Below are positions 42,091-50,804 of a DNA stretch of 64,000 nucleotides, piece after piece (position 1 is the first letter of the stretch; the number at the start of each line of letters is the position of its first letter). Made by a program: the position numbers and the translations under genes. Under the pieces are notes generated by a model. That model was given only the letters and a program-made list of their open reading frames with translations, had not been told where the DNA came from and ran no database searches. The stretch comes from CAYLPJ01 sp964385465 (GTDB lineage Bacteria > Planctomycetota > Phycisphaerae > SM23-33), in the NCBI GenBank assembly GCA_964385465.1, contig CAYLPJ010000026.1, forward strand, positions 1-64,000, read 5' to 3'.

Positions 42091-43287
42091 TCAGTGCGCG
42101 GCGGACGTCGCGGTGCGTTCGGCGAGAGCCGCGAGGGCTTCGGCGGCGGTACGGACGTGGGGCTCGGTGGTGAACGGGCCGAAGCTGAAACGACAGGTGC
42201 CCGTCGGGTGCGTGCCGATCGTCTCGTGAGCCAACGGCGCGCAGTGCACGCCGGGGCGGGTGAGCAGGCCGAACTCGGCCTCCAGCCGCCCGGCCAACTC
42301 GCCGGGGGCCAGGCCGGCGACGTTGACGCTGAAGACCCCCGCGCGGTCGGCAAGGTCGCGCGGGCCGTAGACGGTGAGATTCTCCACGCCGTCGGTCAGC
42401 TCAAGGAACAGCCGGCAGAGCTTCTCGTCGTGGCTGCGGACGGTCTCGACGCCCCGCCGCAGCAGCCAGGCGACGCCCTCGCCCAAGCCGGCCAGGCCGA
42501 TGGCGTTGTGCGAGCCGATCTCGTACTTGTCCGGCATGGTCGCGGGCTGGACGGCCTGTTCGCTGATCGTCCCCGTGCCGCCCTCCTTCATCGTCGGCAG
42601 GCGGTCCTCCATGCCCGGTCGGATGTACAGCACGCCGGTGCCCAGGGGCCCCAACAGGCCCTTGTGCCCGGGGAAGGCGACGAAATCGGCCCCGAGCGCC
42701 TGGACGTCCAGGGGCACGTGTCCGGCGGACTGGGCGGCGTCGATGACGCAGGGCACGCCGGCCTCGCGGGCGATCGCCGCGACCGCCGCGATCGGCTGCA
42801 TCGTGCCCGTGACGTTCGAGACGTGCACGCAGGCGACCAGGCGCGTCGTCGGGCGGATGGCCCGGCGGATGTCGTCTGGGTCCACCAGGCCGGTCCGGGA
42901 GTCGCAGGGAACGAACTCCGGCTCGAGACCGGTCTGGGCGGCCAGGGCATTCAGCGGCCGGAGAATGGAGTTGTGCTCCATCGCCGTGGCAACGGCGTGG
43001 GTGCCCGGGGAGGCGGAGTTCAGCAGTCCCCGAACGGCGACCGCCAGGGCCTCCGAGCAGTTCATGGCGAAGACGACCCGCCGGGGGGACTCTGCCCCGA
43101 TCAGCGAGGCCACGCCGGCGCGGCAGTCGGCGAGGATTCCCTCGCAGGCCTTGGCCTCGGCGTACGCCCCCCTGCCGGCCGAGGCGCCGCACGTCTGTGC
43201 GAAGGCCACCATTGCCTCGGTCACCGACCCCGGCTTGGGGAAGCTGGTGGCCGAGTTGTCCATGTAGATCCGCTGCGGGGCGCTCAT
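42091..43287 (-). CDS. Cysteine desulfurase family protein (class V aminotransferase)
   Basis: A 398-residue PLP enzyme of the NifS/SufS-like family, probably the small-clade type that carries AGAR-like N-terminal ends (MDNSATSFPKPGSVTEAM). Lysine in FPGHKGLLGPLG near residue 208 is the PLP-binding residue. HNSILRPLNAL is the usual His element. The catalytic-type Cys in GVHCAPLAHETIGT is near residue 365. In this family the enzyme mobilises sulfur from cysteine or a related selenium/sulfur compound. It starts 48 bases after the lipoprotein gene. The physiological role is not indicated by neighbours. Confidence 0.88.
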   Translation of the reverse strand: MSAPQRIYMDNSATSFPKPGSVTEAMVAFAQTCGASAGRGAYAEAKACEGILADCRAGVASLIGAESPRRVVFAMNCSEALAVAVRGLLNSASPGTHAVATAMEHNSILRPLNALAAQTGLEPEFVPCDSRTGLVDPDDIRRAIRPTTRLVACVHVSNVTGTMQPIAAVAAIAREAGVPCVIDAAQSAGHVPLDVQALGADFVAFPGHKGLLGPLGTGVLYIRPGMEDRLPTMKEGGTGTISEQAVQPATMPDKYEIGSHNAIGLAGLGEGVAWLLRRGVETVRSHDEKLCRLFLELTDGVENLTVYGPRDLADRAGVFSVNVAGLAPGELAGRLEAEFGLLTRPGVHCAPLAHETIGTHPTGTCRFSFGPFTTEPHVRTAAEALAALAERTATSAAH

Positions 43288-43335
43288 CCCGACATCGTAC
43301 GAACGGGGCCAGGGCGTTTCAACCGCCCGCGGCGT

Positions 43336-44220
43336 TCACTTTGCCTCGGCCATGCGGGACAGCTCCAGGCGGACGTGGCCTTCGCCCATGTTGGTGAGGC
43401 TGCCGGAAACCCGCCACGCCGTTTCGGCCGGCTCGAAAAGGCCGGAGAGCAGGTTCCACTCGCCGTCTTTCGGGACGTCGGCGGTGATGATCCGGCTCCA
43501 CGTGTGCCTCCCGCCGGCGCGCCCCGGCAAGGCGCGGGCGACCTCCCCCACGGCCTCGCCGAACCGCAGCTCGCGCCAGATCAGCATGTCGGCGTGCTCG
43601 GCGTCGGGGACGTCGAGGCCCTCAAGGAGGATCTCGGCGATGAGGACCAGGTCGGCGGGCGTGGAGGGCAGCTCGCCGGCTGGCGCGGTCAGCCGGGCCT
43701 GCCGGCGGCGGTTGAGCCGCTGGAGCAGCCAGTCGGTCACGCCGTCCCAGTTGCGGGGCATGGCGGGATAGGGAGCGCCCTCGACGCCGGCGGCGCGGGC
43801 GAGGGCGAGAAGATCGGCGTCCGGCCCGCCGCCGGCCGTGCCGCCGACCGGCGCGGGAAGGCGAGCGTCCAGCACGAAGCCGATCTCGCGTACGCCGCCG
43901 TCACCGAGCATGCCGCCTTCGGCCACGGTTCGCAGCGCGTGGCGGGCGACAACGCGGCCGTTGCGGTCGACGACCGCGCGGACGGTCTCGACCTTCGTCT
44001 CGCCGGCCAGCCAGTCTCGCTCGGCGGCCCGGACACCCACACCGAGGGGATGGGCGGTGACCTCGCCCCGGAGGTTCTCCGGCACGGGCGAGCCGAGGCG
44101 GATGTCGGCCGGGCCGGCGGAGGCGAGTTCCGTCTCGCCGTTGCCGCAGCCGGGGGCGGTCGCGGCCAGGAAGGCAAGCGCAAGCCGGCCGGCGAGGCAA
44201 CCGATGCATCGCGTGGTCAT
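43336..44220 (-). CDS. Lipoprotein of unknown function
   Basis: A 294-residue protein with a lipoprotein signal ending TAPGC (Cys25). The mature protein is charged and includes VRAVVDRNGRVVARHALRTV, LPSTPADLVLIAEILLEG and ARLPAPVGGTAGGGPDADLL. No family was recognised. GGGGAC precedes the start. It lies between an aminotransferase (21 bases upstream) and a cysteine-desulfurase-family protein, both on the same strand, and may be co-transcribed. Confidence 0.7.
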   Translation of the reverse strand: MTTRCIGCLAGRLALAFLAATAPGCGNGETELASAGPADIRLGSPVPENLRGEVTAHPLGVGVRAAERDWLAGETKVETVRAVVDRNGRVVARHALRTVAEGGMLGDGGVREIGFVLDARLPAPVGGTAGGGPDADLLALARAAGVEGAPYPAMPRNWDGVTDWLLQRLNRRRQARLTAPAGELPSTPADLVLIAEILLEGLDVPDAEHADMLIWRELRFGEAVGEVARALPGRAGGRHTWSRIITADVPKDGEWNLLSGLFEPAETAWRVSGSLTNMGEGHVRLELSRMAEAK

Positions 44221-44241
44221 GTCGGTCCCCTTCGTATGGGG

Positions 44242-45414
44242 TCAGTCGCGGAGGATGTCGATCAGCAGTTCGAGCCCGCGGTCGAGCGTCTCGTCGTCGA
44301 TGACCAGCGGCGGGGCCAGGCGAATGACGTCCGTCTGGGCGTAGCAGAGGAACATCCCGCGGTCGAGGGCTTCGAGGAACACATCCCGCGCGGGCTTGTC
44401 CACCTGCATGCCCACCAGCAGGCCCTTGCCCCGGACCTCCTTCACGCAGGCGATGTCCGCCTCGCGGATCGCCGAGACCACCTTCTCGCCCTTGACCACC
44501 GCTCGGTCGACGAGGCCCTCGTCCTCGATGAGCTTCATCGCCGCCGCCCCGGCCGCGGCGCAGACCGGCATGCCGCCCATGGTGCAGCCGTGGCTGCCGG
44601 GGCCGAGAACGTCGGCGTACTTGGGCGAAGCCACGCACGCCCCGACCGGCAGGCCGCCGCCGACGGCCTTGGCGAGGGTCATCACGTCCGGCGTGATGCC
44701 GTAGTGCTGATAGGCGAACCACTTGCCCGTCCGGGCCGGGCCGGTCCATACCTCGTCGCAGACCAGCAGCAGCCCGCGGTCGTCGCAGAGCTTGCGCAGG
44801 CCCTGCATGAACCCCGCCGAGGGCACGTTCACGCCGCCCTCGGCCTGGATGGGCTCGATGAAGACCCCGGCCGTCTCGTCGTCGACGGCCTCGGCGACGG
44901 CGTCGAGGTCGCCGTAGGGCACCTTGACGTTGCCGTCCAGCATCGGCTCGAAGCCCTGCTGGTACTTGCCCGGCGTCAGGGACAGCGCGCCCATGGTCCG
45001 CCCGTGGAAGCATCGCTCGAAGGAGAGGACCTTGTATCGCCCCTCCCCGGCGGCGCGGCGGACGAGCTTCAGCGCGGCCTCGTTGGCCTCCCCGCCGCTG
45101 TGGCAGTAGAACACCTTGCCCCCGAAGGCGTGCCCGGTGATCCGCCGGGCGAGGTCCACCTGCGGCTCGTTGGTGAAGAAGTTCCCGTGGCAGTGCAAGC
45201 GGTGGAGCTGGGCGGTGACGGCCTCGTTGATCGCGGGGTGACAGTGCCCGACCACCCCCGCGCCGCCGAAGCCGGCGAACAGGTCGATGTACTCCTTGCC
45301 GTCGGCGTCCCAGATCCTCGCCCCCTCGCCGCGGACCATCGCCCGCAGCCGGGGGCCGTAGTTGGGGATGATCCGTTCCGCCGTCGCGTCGAGAATCTCC
45401 GCCTGTGTCGCCAT
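44242..45414 (-). CDS. Class III aminotransferase (acetylornithine/ornithine-type)
   Basis: A 390-residue PLP enzyme of the class III aminotransferases. The family marks are DLFAGFGGAGVVGHCHP near residues 48-64, CHSGGEANEAALKLVRRA near residues 107-124, and LLLVCDEVWTGPARTGKW, with the PLP lysine in LAKAVGGGLPVGA near residue 240. The protein could be an acetylornithine aminotransferase (arginine biosynthesis) or an omega-amino acid:pyruvate transaminase. No other arg gene is nearby, so the assignment is not settled. AGGAGAG lies 7 bases before the start. Confidence 0.88.
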   Translation of the reverse strand: MATQAEILDATAERIIPNYGPRLRAMVRGEGARIWDADGKEYIDLFAGFGGAGVVGHCHPAINEAVTAQLHRLHCHGNFFTNEPQVDLARRITGHAFGGKVFYCHSGGEANEAALKLVRRAAGEGRYKVLSFERCFHGRTMGALSLTPGKYQQGFEPMLDGNVKVPYGDLDAVAEAVDDETAGVFIEPIQAEGGVNVPSAGFMQGLRKLCDDRGLLLVCDEVWTGPARTGKWFAYQHYGITPDVMTLAKAVGGGLPVGACVASPKYADVLGPGSHGCTMGGMPVCAAAGAAAMKLIEDEGLVDRAVVKGEKVVSAIREADIACVKEVRGKGLLVGMQVDKPARDVFLEALDRGMFLCYAQTDVIRLAPPLVIDDETLDRGLELLIDILRD

Positions 45415-45629
45415 GGTCGCACTCTCCTGTGGGTACGGGCGCCGGCGGTTCCGGCCGGCACGGCGATGCCTTTGTAGGTCATTGCCACCGACCGGTCAAG
45501 CATCGCAGCGCGCACGACGCGGGGCGCGGTGCCGATCAGGATCCGTGGAGGGACGGTCCGCCCCGGTGGCCGGGGAAGGCCCCGGACGGATTACGTACCC
45601 CCGGCCCCCCCGCGGGCGGCCTGGCCTTC

Positions 45630-46349
45630 TCAGCGGCGCCGGCGGAGGCAGGTGCCGGCCAGGCCCACGCCCAGCAGCAGAAGGGTGGTCGGTTCGGGCG
45701 TGAGGGTGAAGTTGTCGAACGACGCGGCATCGTTGACCGTCGCCAGGGCCACCTTGCCGCTGAGGCCCACCAGCGAGGAGTCGGTCGTGCTGAGCACGGA
45801 GCTGCCGTCTACGATGACCGATATGGCCCCGGTGTCGGCATTGACGGACACCTCAGCCGAGTGCCACTGGGACTTGCTGAAGCTGCCCATGTCCCCGCCG
45901 ATCTGGCGGCGAGTGTCGTCGACGACGTCGAACGCTTCCGAGGCGCTGGCGTTGTAGTTGAAGACGACGTAGTGGTAGTCGTCCGGATTGAGCACGTCCA
46001 GGCCGAAGCCGAAGGCCGCGTCGGCGTAGTCGTTGTCCTCGTCGAGTCGGAAATCGAACGTGGCGGTGAAACTCTCGACGACGGGGAAGGCCTCCACCCA
46101 GTAGCCCGGTGCGATCGTGTTGGGGTTGGTATCCCTCGTCGCCGGGTCCGTGTTGGTCTGCTTGAGCACGCCGGAATCGATGGTGTAGCTTGCCGGCGAA
46201 CTGCCGGCGTTGTGCACGTCGCGAATCGTGAAGTCGTCGGCGCTGCCGTCTTCGAAGTCCTCATCGACCAGGAACGCGGCCGACGCGGGCACCGAAAGCG
46301 CAAGGACAACCGCGGCCAGAAGACAGGTAGCGCGTGTGGCAGTTACCAT
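45630..46349 (-). CDS. PEP-CTERM sorting-signal protein
   Basis: A 239-residue exported protein with signal peptide (LLAAVVLALSVPASA) and a C-terminal tag TPEPTTLLLLGVGLAGTC followed by arginines. The mature part (FLVDEDFEDGSADDFTI, YHYVVFNYNASASEAFDV, SAEVSVNADTGAISVIVDG) resembles a lectin- or laminin G-like beta-sandwich seen in exported planctomycete proteins. GGAGGG stands 8 bases before the start, as in the PEP-CTERM gene at 24639. A 13-base palindrome overlaps its probable promoter. Confidence 0.87.
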   Translation of the reverse strand: MVTATRATCLLAAVVLALSVPASAAFLVDEDFEDGSADDFTIRDVHNAGSSPASYTIDSGVLKQTNTDPATRDTNPNTIAPGYWVEAFPVVESFTATFDFRLDEDNDYADAAFGFGLDVLNPDDYHYVVFNYNASASEAFDVVDDTRRQIGGDMGSFSKSQWHSAEVSVNADTGAISVIVDGSSVLSTTDSSLVGLSGKVALATVNDAASFDNFTLTPEPTTLLLLGVGLAGTCLRRRR

Positions 46350-46401
46350 TTCACAGCCCTCCAGAGGCCGGCTCCATGCCTCCCATACGGGAACCCTGAT
46401 C

Positions 46402-46418
46402 TCTATAACATGATGTTA
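46402..46418 (-). promoter_or_regulatory. Candidate operator palindrome and -10 box before the PEP-CTERM gene
   Basis: TAACATGATGTTA (46406-46418) is a perfect 13-base palindrome in an otherwise GC-rich region. The minus-strand -10 TATAGA (46407-46402) overlaps it. No good -35 exists at the usual distance, consistent with a promoter that needs a regulator. Confidence 0.45.
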
Positions 46419-46587
46419 CCACGGAAGTACGCGTGCGTCAAGGGCAAGCCGTACCGTTCCTTGGGGCCGGGAGCACACGGCGAAAAGCGCGAAGGCGCTG
46501 CGAAGGAGAAGGGAAAGGGGACTCAATGGAAACAAGGCCGCGCGATGGGGGCGCGCGGCAGCGCGAGCAACGGGTTCGCCGGGCGGA

Positions 46588-46785
46588 TCAGGCCTCGACG
46601 AGTTCCTGCTGGACGTTCTCGGGGACGAAGTTGTTGACCGCGGCGATATAGCCGCGAATCGCCTCGTCCAGCCGCTCTCGGGCCTCTTCCCGGCTGGCGG
46701 CGCGGGTGCAGCAGCCCGGCAGCGACGGGCAGACGGCCAGGTAGCCGCCCTCCCCATCGTCCAGAATGCGTATCGTGAGCTTCAT
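46588..46785 (-). CDS. HicB-like antitoxin-family protein, orphan
   Basis: A 65-residue protein with the HicB/UPF0150-type fold: MKLTIRILDDGEGGYLAVCP at the N-terminus, then LPGCCTRAASREEARERLDE and AIRGYIAA. HicB proteins are usually paired with HicA toxin. No HicA-like small gene is visible on either side, so this is an orphan. GGAG stands 11 bases before the start. The ribosome spacing is a little long. Confidence 0.78.
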   Translation of the reverse strand: MKLTIRILDDGEGGYLAVCPSLPGCCTRAASREEARERLDEAIRGYIAAVNNFVPENVQQELVEA

Positions 46786-47160
46786 GGTACTCGGTGCTCC
46801 TATTCCCATCCGGTGCCTGTACGGTTGTTGCCATACATTGTAGGCTCGAAGCGGCACGCGAGGGCGGGCAAAGACCCGCAAGGCGCACATCGGCCCGCAA
46901 GGCGCACATCCGATTCGAGCGGACGCCGGGGGGACTTTGAGCCGCATACAGACCCCGGCTCAAGAGAACGGCCCCGTGGCTTCGATACGGACCCGACCGA
47001 AGAACTGCACGAACGAATGGGCGGTCGGGCATGCGGGACGTTTTCGCCCGGCGTCCTTGCCAAGCACATCCTTTCCCCTGCATGCTACCAGATCGCCGGG
47101 CGGGACGCAACGGGGTTTGCTGCGTATTTCAAAGCGAGATGATGCCGATTCACCGGGGCC
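46786..47160. other. Intergenic region with a tandem 19-base repeat
   Basis: A gap of 375 bases between the HicB-like gene and the 3D-domain gene. It contains two tandem copies of CCCGCAAGGCGCACATC (46875-46891 and 46894-46910, period 19). Small open frames across this stretch have no start signals or recognisable content. Nothing else was identified. Confidence 0.45.
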
Positions 47161-47778
47161 CTACTCGTAGACCACCACGTCCAGCCAGCGTGTCCCCCAG
47201 CGTCTGGCCCGTTCGTGCGAGCGGAAGAACACGTCCAGCCGGTAACCGCGGATGTCCCGCCCGCGGTCCAGCACCGGCACCGGGGCCCCGCCGTAGTAGC
47301 CCGGCACCGACAGCCGGGTGTGGAACGGCAGGATCGACGTGTCCGCCGCCACGAAGGCCGAGCCGTTCGTCCGGATGCTCCTGCCACTGGCGGTCCTGCC
47401 GTCGCTGAACTTCCCGCAGCACCGCCGACAGGGGCAGTAGGCCGTCACTCTCATGCGGACGACACGCGTGCGAGGCTTCGGCGGCGGCTTCGGCGCCGCG
47501 GGCGCCGGACGGGCGGGCTCGTCGGCGGGCGCGCCGGCGATCGGGGCATCGTCGGCGGCATCGGCCGCCCATCGGGTGGCGTGGTCGGCCAGGTCGGCCC
47601 CGGTGTAGCGGCTGAAGGCGTAGGCGCCGGCGGGGAGGTCGCGGATGACCGGCGCCGCCAGCCCGGTCGCCCCGGCGGTCGATCCGCCGCGGGAGGACCA
47701 CGGCGTCGGCAGGGTACCCACCCACAGGGGCGTCACGGCCGCAAAGGCGGCGAAGACGGCGATTCGTCTGGCTCGCAT
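47161..47778 (-). CDS. 3D-domain (RlpA/MltA-like) exported protein
   Basis: A 205-residue protein with a signal-anchor (IAVFAAFAAVTPLWV), a Pro/Ala-rich linker, and a C-terminal 3D (Asp-Asp-Asp) domain: VTAYCPCRRCCGKFSDG, RTASGRSI, FVAADTSILPFHTRLSVPG, VLDRGRDIRGYRLDVFF. The aspartates of the third part are the family signature, shared with lytic transglycosylases, so a role in peptidoglycan turnover is likely. Four close cysteines (Cys-Pro-Cys-X2-Cys-Cys) are unusual and may form disulfides or bind metal. The start is uncertain: an in-frame TTG at 47979 would include the promoter and is rejected. A strong promoter lies about 180 bases upstream, leaving a long leader. Confidence 0.75.
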   Translation of the reverse strand: MRARRIAVFAAFAAVTPLWVGTLPTPWSSRGGSTAGATGLAAPVIRDLPAGAYAFSRYTGADLADHATRWAADAADDAPIAGAPADEPARPAPAAPKPPPKPRTRVVRMRVTAYCPCRRCCGKFSDGRTASGRSIRTNGSAFVAADTSILPFHTRLSVPGYYGGAPVPVLDRGRDIRGYRLDVFFRSHERARRWGTRWLDVVVYE

Positions 47779-47958
47779 GGACACGGTGTCGGCATCCGTC
47801 GCCGGGGGGGCCTTGGGGCCCGTCGCGGCCTGGCTCGCCCGGTGCGGCTCCGCCGCGAGGCCGGGTCTGACGTTCCAAGGCCCGGATGCCGTTCCGGACC
47901 GTGCTCCATCGATCAGCCGGGTTCGCCCGAGGCACGATCGATCGCGCAAAGGGCGGGA

Positions 47959-47986
47959 ATCATACAGACAGATCGGCAACTGTCAA
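47959..47986 (-). promoter_or_regulatory. Strong promoter with long leader for the 3D-domain gene
   Basis: On the minus strand TTGACA (47986-47981) and TATGAT (47964-47959) are 16 bases apart. The predicted start is near 47952, leaving about 174 bases of leader before the start codon at 47778. The leader has long GC-rich inverted repeats and could be a structured RNA, but no known riboswitch core could be matched by eye. Confidence 0.6.
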
Positions 47987-48063
47987 GTGCAAATACGCGG
48001 TTCGCCGGAAAAAGTTCGCTCTGCAAACCAACCGCGCAGCCCGGCGGAAGTTTCGGGATTCCC

Positions 48064-48093
48064 TGTACGGCAGTCAGGTACATCCTATATACT
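48064..48093 (+). promoter_or_regulatory. Promoter of the TPR/metalloprotease gene pair
   Basis: TATACT (48088-48093) with a weak -35 TGTACG (48064-48069) at 18-base spacing. The predicted start is near 48100, about 73 bases from the start codon at 48173. Confidence 0.42.
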
Positions 48094-48172
48094 GAAGGCG
48101 ATTCTCGACGGTCGTGCCCGGCTCGGCCGTCCCGGGTTTCGCCGTACGTCGCAGTAGCCTCGGAGTGCCGAC

Positions 48173-49429
48173 ATGGCTCGTGTGGCCCTCACAGCCGCCC
48201 TGCTGGCATCGCTGACCGCCATCGCGTCCGCGGACAAACTCTATCTCACCGACGGGCGGACGTTCACGGGCACGGTCGCCGTCAAGGGCGACACCGTCCA
48301 CATCACCGTTCCCTACGGGACGTTGCGGTTCAGCAAATCGGTGGTCGAGCGGATCGAGCTGAAGGACACGCCCGAGCAGGAGTTCCGCAAGCGCCTCGGC
48401 GAGACGGCCCTGGACGACCCCAACGCCCTCTCCGCCCTGGCCGGCTGGGCCGCCGAGAACGCCCTCGAGCGCCAGGCCAACGACCTCTACACCCTCATCC
48501 TCAAGCTCGACGCCGATCACCCGCGGGCCCGGCGGGCCCTGGGCTTCATCCGGATCAACAAGCAGTGGATGACATTCGGCAAGGCCCTGGAACTCGCCCG
48601 GGGGCGCATGGAGGCCGGGAGCTACGCCGCCCTGCTGGCCGACATCCTGCCGGCCCTCAAGGCCGCCGCCAACACCAAGGCCCGGCACATGGAGGTGGCC
48701 GAACTGCTGGCCCACACGCAACTGCGAAGCAAACGCTTCGCCGAGGCCGCCGAAGCCTTCGCGCTGCTCGCCGAGCAGGCCGATCCCCCCCGCAGCGCCC
48801 GGGCGGCCGCGATCATCCGAATCCTCGAGGAAAACGCCGACGGCATGTACGTCCTCCGCGAGGCCTATCCCCCCACCGCCGGGCTGCTTGGCGACGCCAG
48901 GCCGTCCATCGAGCCCGGACCGGCCTCGCTGGCCAACCCCGTCGTGCTCGACGCCGCCCTCCGCGACCGGGCCAAGCAGGAGATCTCCGCCGGGCGCGAG
49001 CTGATGGACGAGGCCCGCACGCTCGACGCCACCGACCCCGACGCCGGCGCCGCGAAATACGCCCGGGCCGAGCAGGCCTTCCAACGCGCCGACGCGCTCG
49101 TGCCCGACATCGCCCGCAGCTACCTGGTGGAGATCATCCGCCGCCGGGTGGCCGCCATCCGCAAGGACGCCGACGGCAACGCCCGCAAGTTCGACGAGCA
49201 GATGGGCAACCTGGGGGTCAGGGACCTCTCCCCGAAGGACTACAAGAACATGATCCTTCGGCTGATCCACCACCTCGACGGCACGCGGGCGGACCTCCAG
49301 CGCATCCTCGAGCTCGCCGCGCCCTACCCCCGCGAGCTCGTCCTCGAAATCAAGTGGGCCGAGTTTGGCTTGACAAAGATCGAGAACATGAGGAAGATTC
49401 TCGTTACGGAACTCGATGGCAGGAAATAG
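48173..49429 (+). CDS. Exported protein with N-terminal SH3-like and TPR-like regions
   Basis: A 418-residue protein with signal peptide (TAALLASLTAIASAD) followed by a short beta-domain (KLYLTDGRTFTGTVAVKGDT, YGTLRFSKSVVERIEL) that recalls small beta-barrels in planctomycete proteins, and helical TPR-like repeats from about residue 75 to 330 (LALAG-type: ALERQANDLYTLILKLDA, RRALGFIRINKQWM, ARTLDATDPDAGAAKYARAE). No enzyme motif. The next gene starts within it, with a 14-base overlap, so the pair is co-expressed and may form a complex with the metalloprotease. Confidence 0.75.
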   Translation: MARVALTAALLASLTAIASADKLYLTDGRTFTGTVAVKGDTVHITVPYGTLRFSKSVVERIELKDTPEQEFRKRLGETALDDPNALSALAGWAAENALERQANDLYTLILKLDADHPRARRALGFIRINKQWMTFGKALELARGRMEAGSYAALLADILPALKAAANTKARHMEVAELLAHTQLRSKRFAEAAEAFALLAEQADPPRSARAAAIIRILEENADGMYVLREAYPPTAGLLGDARPSIEPGPASLANPVVLDAALRDRAKQEISAGRELMDEARTLDATDPDAGAAKYARAEQAFQRADALVPDIARSYLVEIIRRRVAAIRKDADGNARKFDEQMGNLGVRDLSPKDYKNMILRLIHHLDGTRADLQRILELAAPYPRELVLEIKWAEFGLTKIENMRKILVTELDGRK

Positions 49430-50627
49430 ACACTACATCGCGATGGTTGTCTTTCTTGCCGGCGCCGCCGCCCTTGCGGCCGCGACGCTGACCAGCCTGC
49501 CCGATTTCCTCTCCTCCGGGGGCATCCAGAAGGCCCTGACCGACCTCGACGCCGGCCGATTCGAGCAGGCCGAGAAGCACGCCGTCGCCCTCGCGACCGA
49601 CCCCGAGCATCCCGCCGCGCGGGCGTGGGCGATCGTCGCGGCCGCCAGGCACCGCCGCGGGCAGTACGCCTCGGCCTCGCGGGCGTACCGGCTGTTCCTG
49701 GCCTCGGCGGACACGCAACGGATGCGGCAGTACGCCCTGGACCAGATCGAGGCCTGCCGCCGCGCAACCGAGCCGCGCCCGCCCCAGACACCGGCGCCCC
49801 CGAGCAAGCGGCTGGACGCCGAGCAGCGGGAGCGGCTGGGCGAGGTGCACGACCGCCAGTACGTCGAGTCCAGCGAGCATTTTGTCGTGCGGGCGCGGAA
49901 CCCCGAACTGGCCAAGCTGGTCGCCGGCGAGGCCGAGGTCGCCCTCGACCGGATCTGCCACGTCATCCTCGCCGGGCAGGACTACCCGCACACGGTGACC
50001 ATCCGAATCTGGGCCGACCACGACAGCTATCGCGCCCACGCCACCGACGCCCCGGAATGGTCCGGCGGGAGTTTCCGGCTGATCAGCAACGACGGCATTC
50101 TCAACCGCCGGATCGACCTGACACAGCGAAACGTCGAGGGCGAGTTCGCCACCATCATGGTCGACCGCGTCCTGCCCCACGAGATGTGCCACCTCGTCCT
50201 CCAGGAGTTCTTCGGCGACGCCACCTGCCCGCTGTTCCTCAACGAGGGCCTGGCCATGATGGCCGAGTCCTCCGCCGACACCGGCCGCGTCGAACTGGCC
50301 GGCAAAACCGTCGCCGGGCGGGCTCGGACGAGCCTCGAGGCCCTGCTGGTCGCCCGGCGGTACAACATGGACGAGCCGCGGAGCTTCTACGCCATGTCCT
50401 TCAGCTTCGTGGAGTTCCTCCACGGGCGGATGACGCCCAGGCAGTTCCGCGAGTTCCTCCTGCACGTCAAGGGCGGCTGCACTGTCGCCGACGCCCTCCA
50501 GCGCAGCCTCTACCTCCCCGCCCGGGACGGCTTCCTGCCCGCCGTTGCCTCCGCCTGGGAAGACCACGCCGTCGAGCAGTCCCAGTTCGTCGAGGCCCTC
50601 GCCCTGACCGACCCGGCAAGGGACTGA
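49416..50627 (+). CDS. Membrane-anchored gluzincin metalloprotease with TPR-like N-terminus
   Basis: A 403-residue protein with one N-terminal transmembrane segment (AMVVFLAGAAALAAATLTSL). Residues about 35-115 contain TPR-like helices (ALTDLDAGRFEQAEKHAV, RRGQYASASRAYRLFL). Residues about 150-360 form a zinc metalloprotease domain: the zinc motif HEMCH at His255-Glu256 and His259, followed by the third ligand in LFLNEGLAMMAE (gluzincin type, peptidase MA-like). The overlap with the gene upstream and the lack of a substrate clue leave the role open; a processing or quality-control protease at the envelope is likely. Confidence 0.82.
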   Translation: MAGNRHYIAMVVFLAGAAALAAATLTSLPDFLSSGGIQKALTDLDAGRFEQAEKHAVALATDPEHPAARAWAIVAAARHRRGQYASASRAYRLFLASADTQRMRQYALDQIEACRRATEPRPPQTPAPPSKRLDAEQRERLGEVHDRQYVESSEHFVVRARNPELAKLVAGEAEVALDRICHVILAGQDYPHTVTIRIWADHDSYRAHATDAPEWSGGSFRLISNDGILNRRIDLTQRNVEGEFATIMVDRVLPHEMCHLVLQEFFGDATCPLFLNEGLAMMAESSADTGRVELAGKTVAGRARTSLEALLVARRYNMDEPRSFYAMSFSFVEFLHGRMTPRQFREFLLHVKGGCTVADALQRSLYLPARDGFLPAVASAWEDHAVEQSQFVEALALTDPARD

Positions 50628-50804
50628 TCCACGCGGCGCCGTTCCCGCGAAGCTCCGCACGACAAGCACCGAATCTCACGGAAGCCTCAGGGGCCGAAAC
50701 ACCGAACCCGCCTCCTCCCGGCCGACGACATACGTGGCCCCGCCAGCGCGTCCCCCGCAACATCACCCCCGCGTTCCCCCGCCCCGTTTCCGCGGGCGCA
50801 TAAC

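Noticed and set aside
46813..47142. Small open frames in the gap with the tandem repeat
   Set aside because: No start signal or recognisable motif.
47779..47952. A c-di-AMP or c-di-GMP riboswitch in the leader of the 3D-domain gene
   Set aside because: The conserved words of either class were not found; only a structured leader can be claimed.
47779..47979. A longer start (TTG at 47979) for the 3D-domain gene
   Set aside because: It would place the start codon inside the promoter; the extra peptide is low-complexity and would bury the signal segment.
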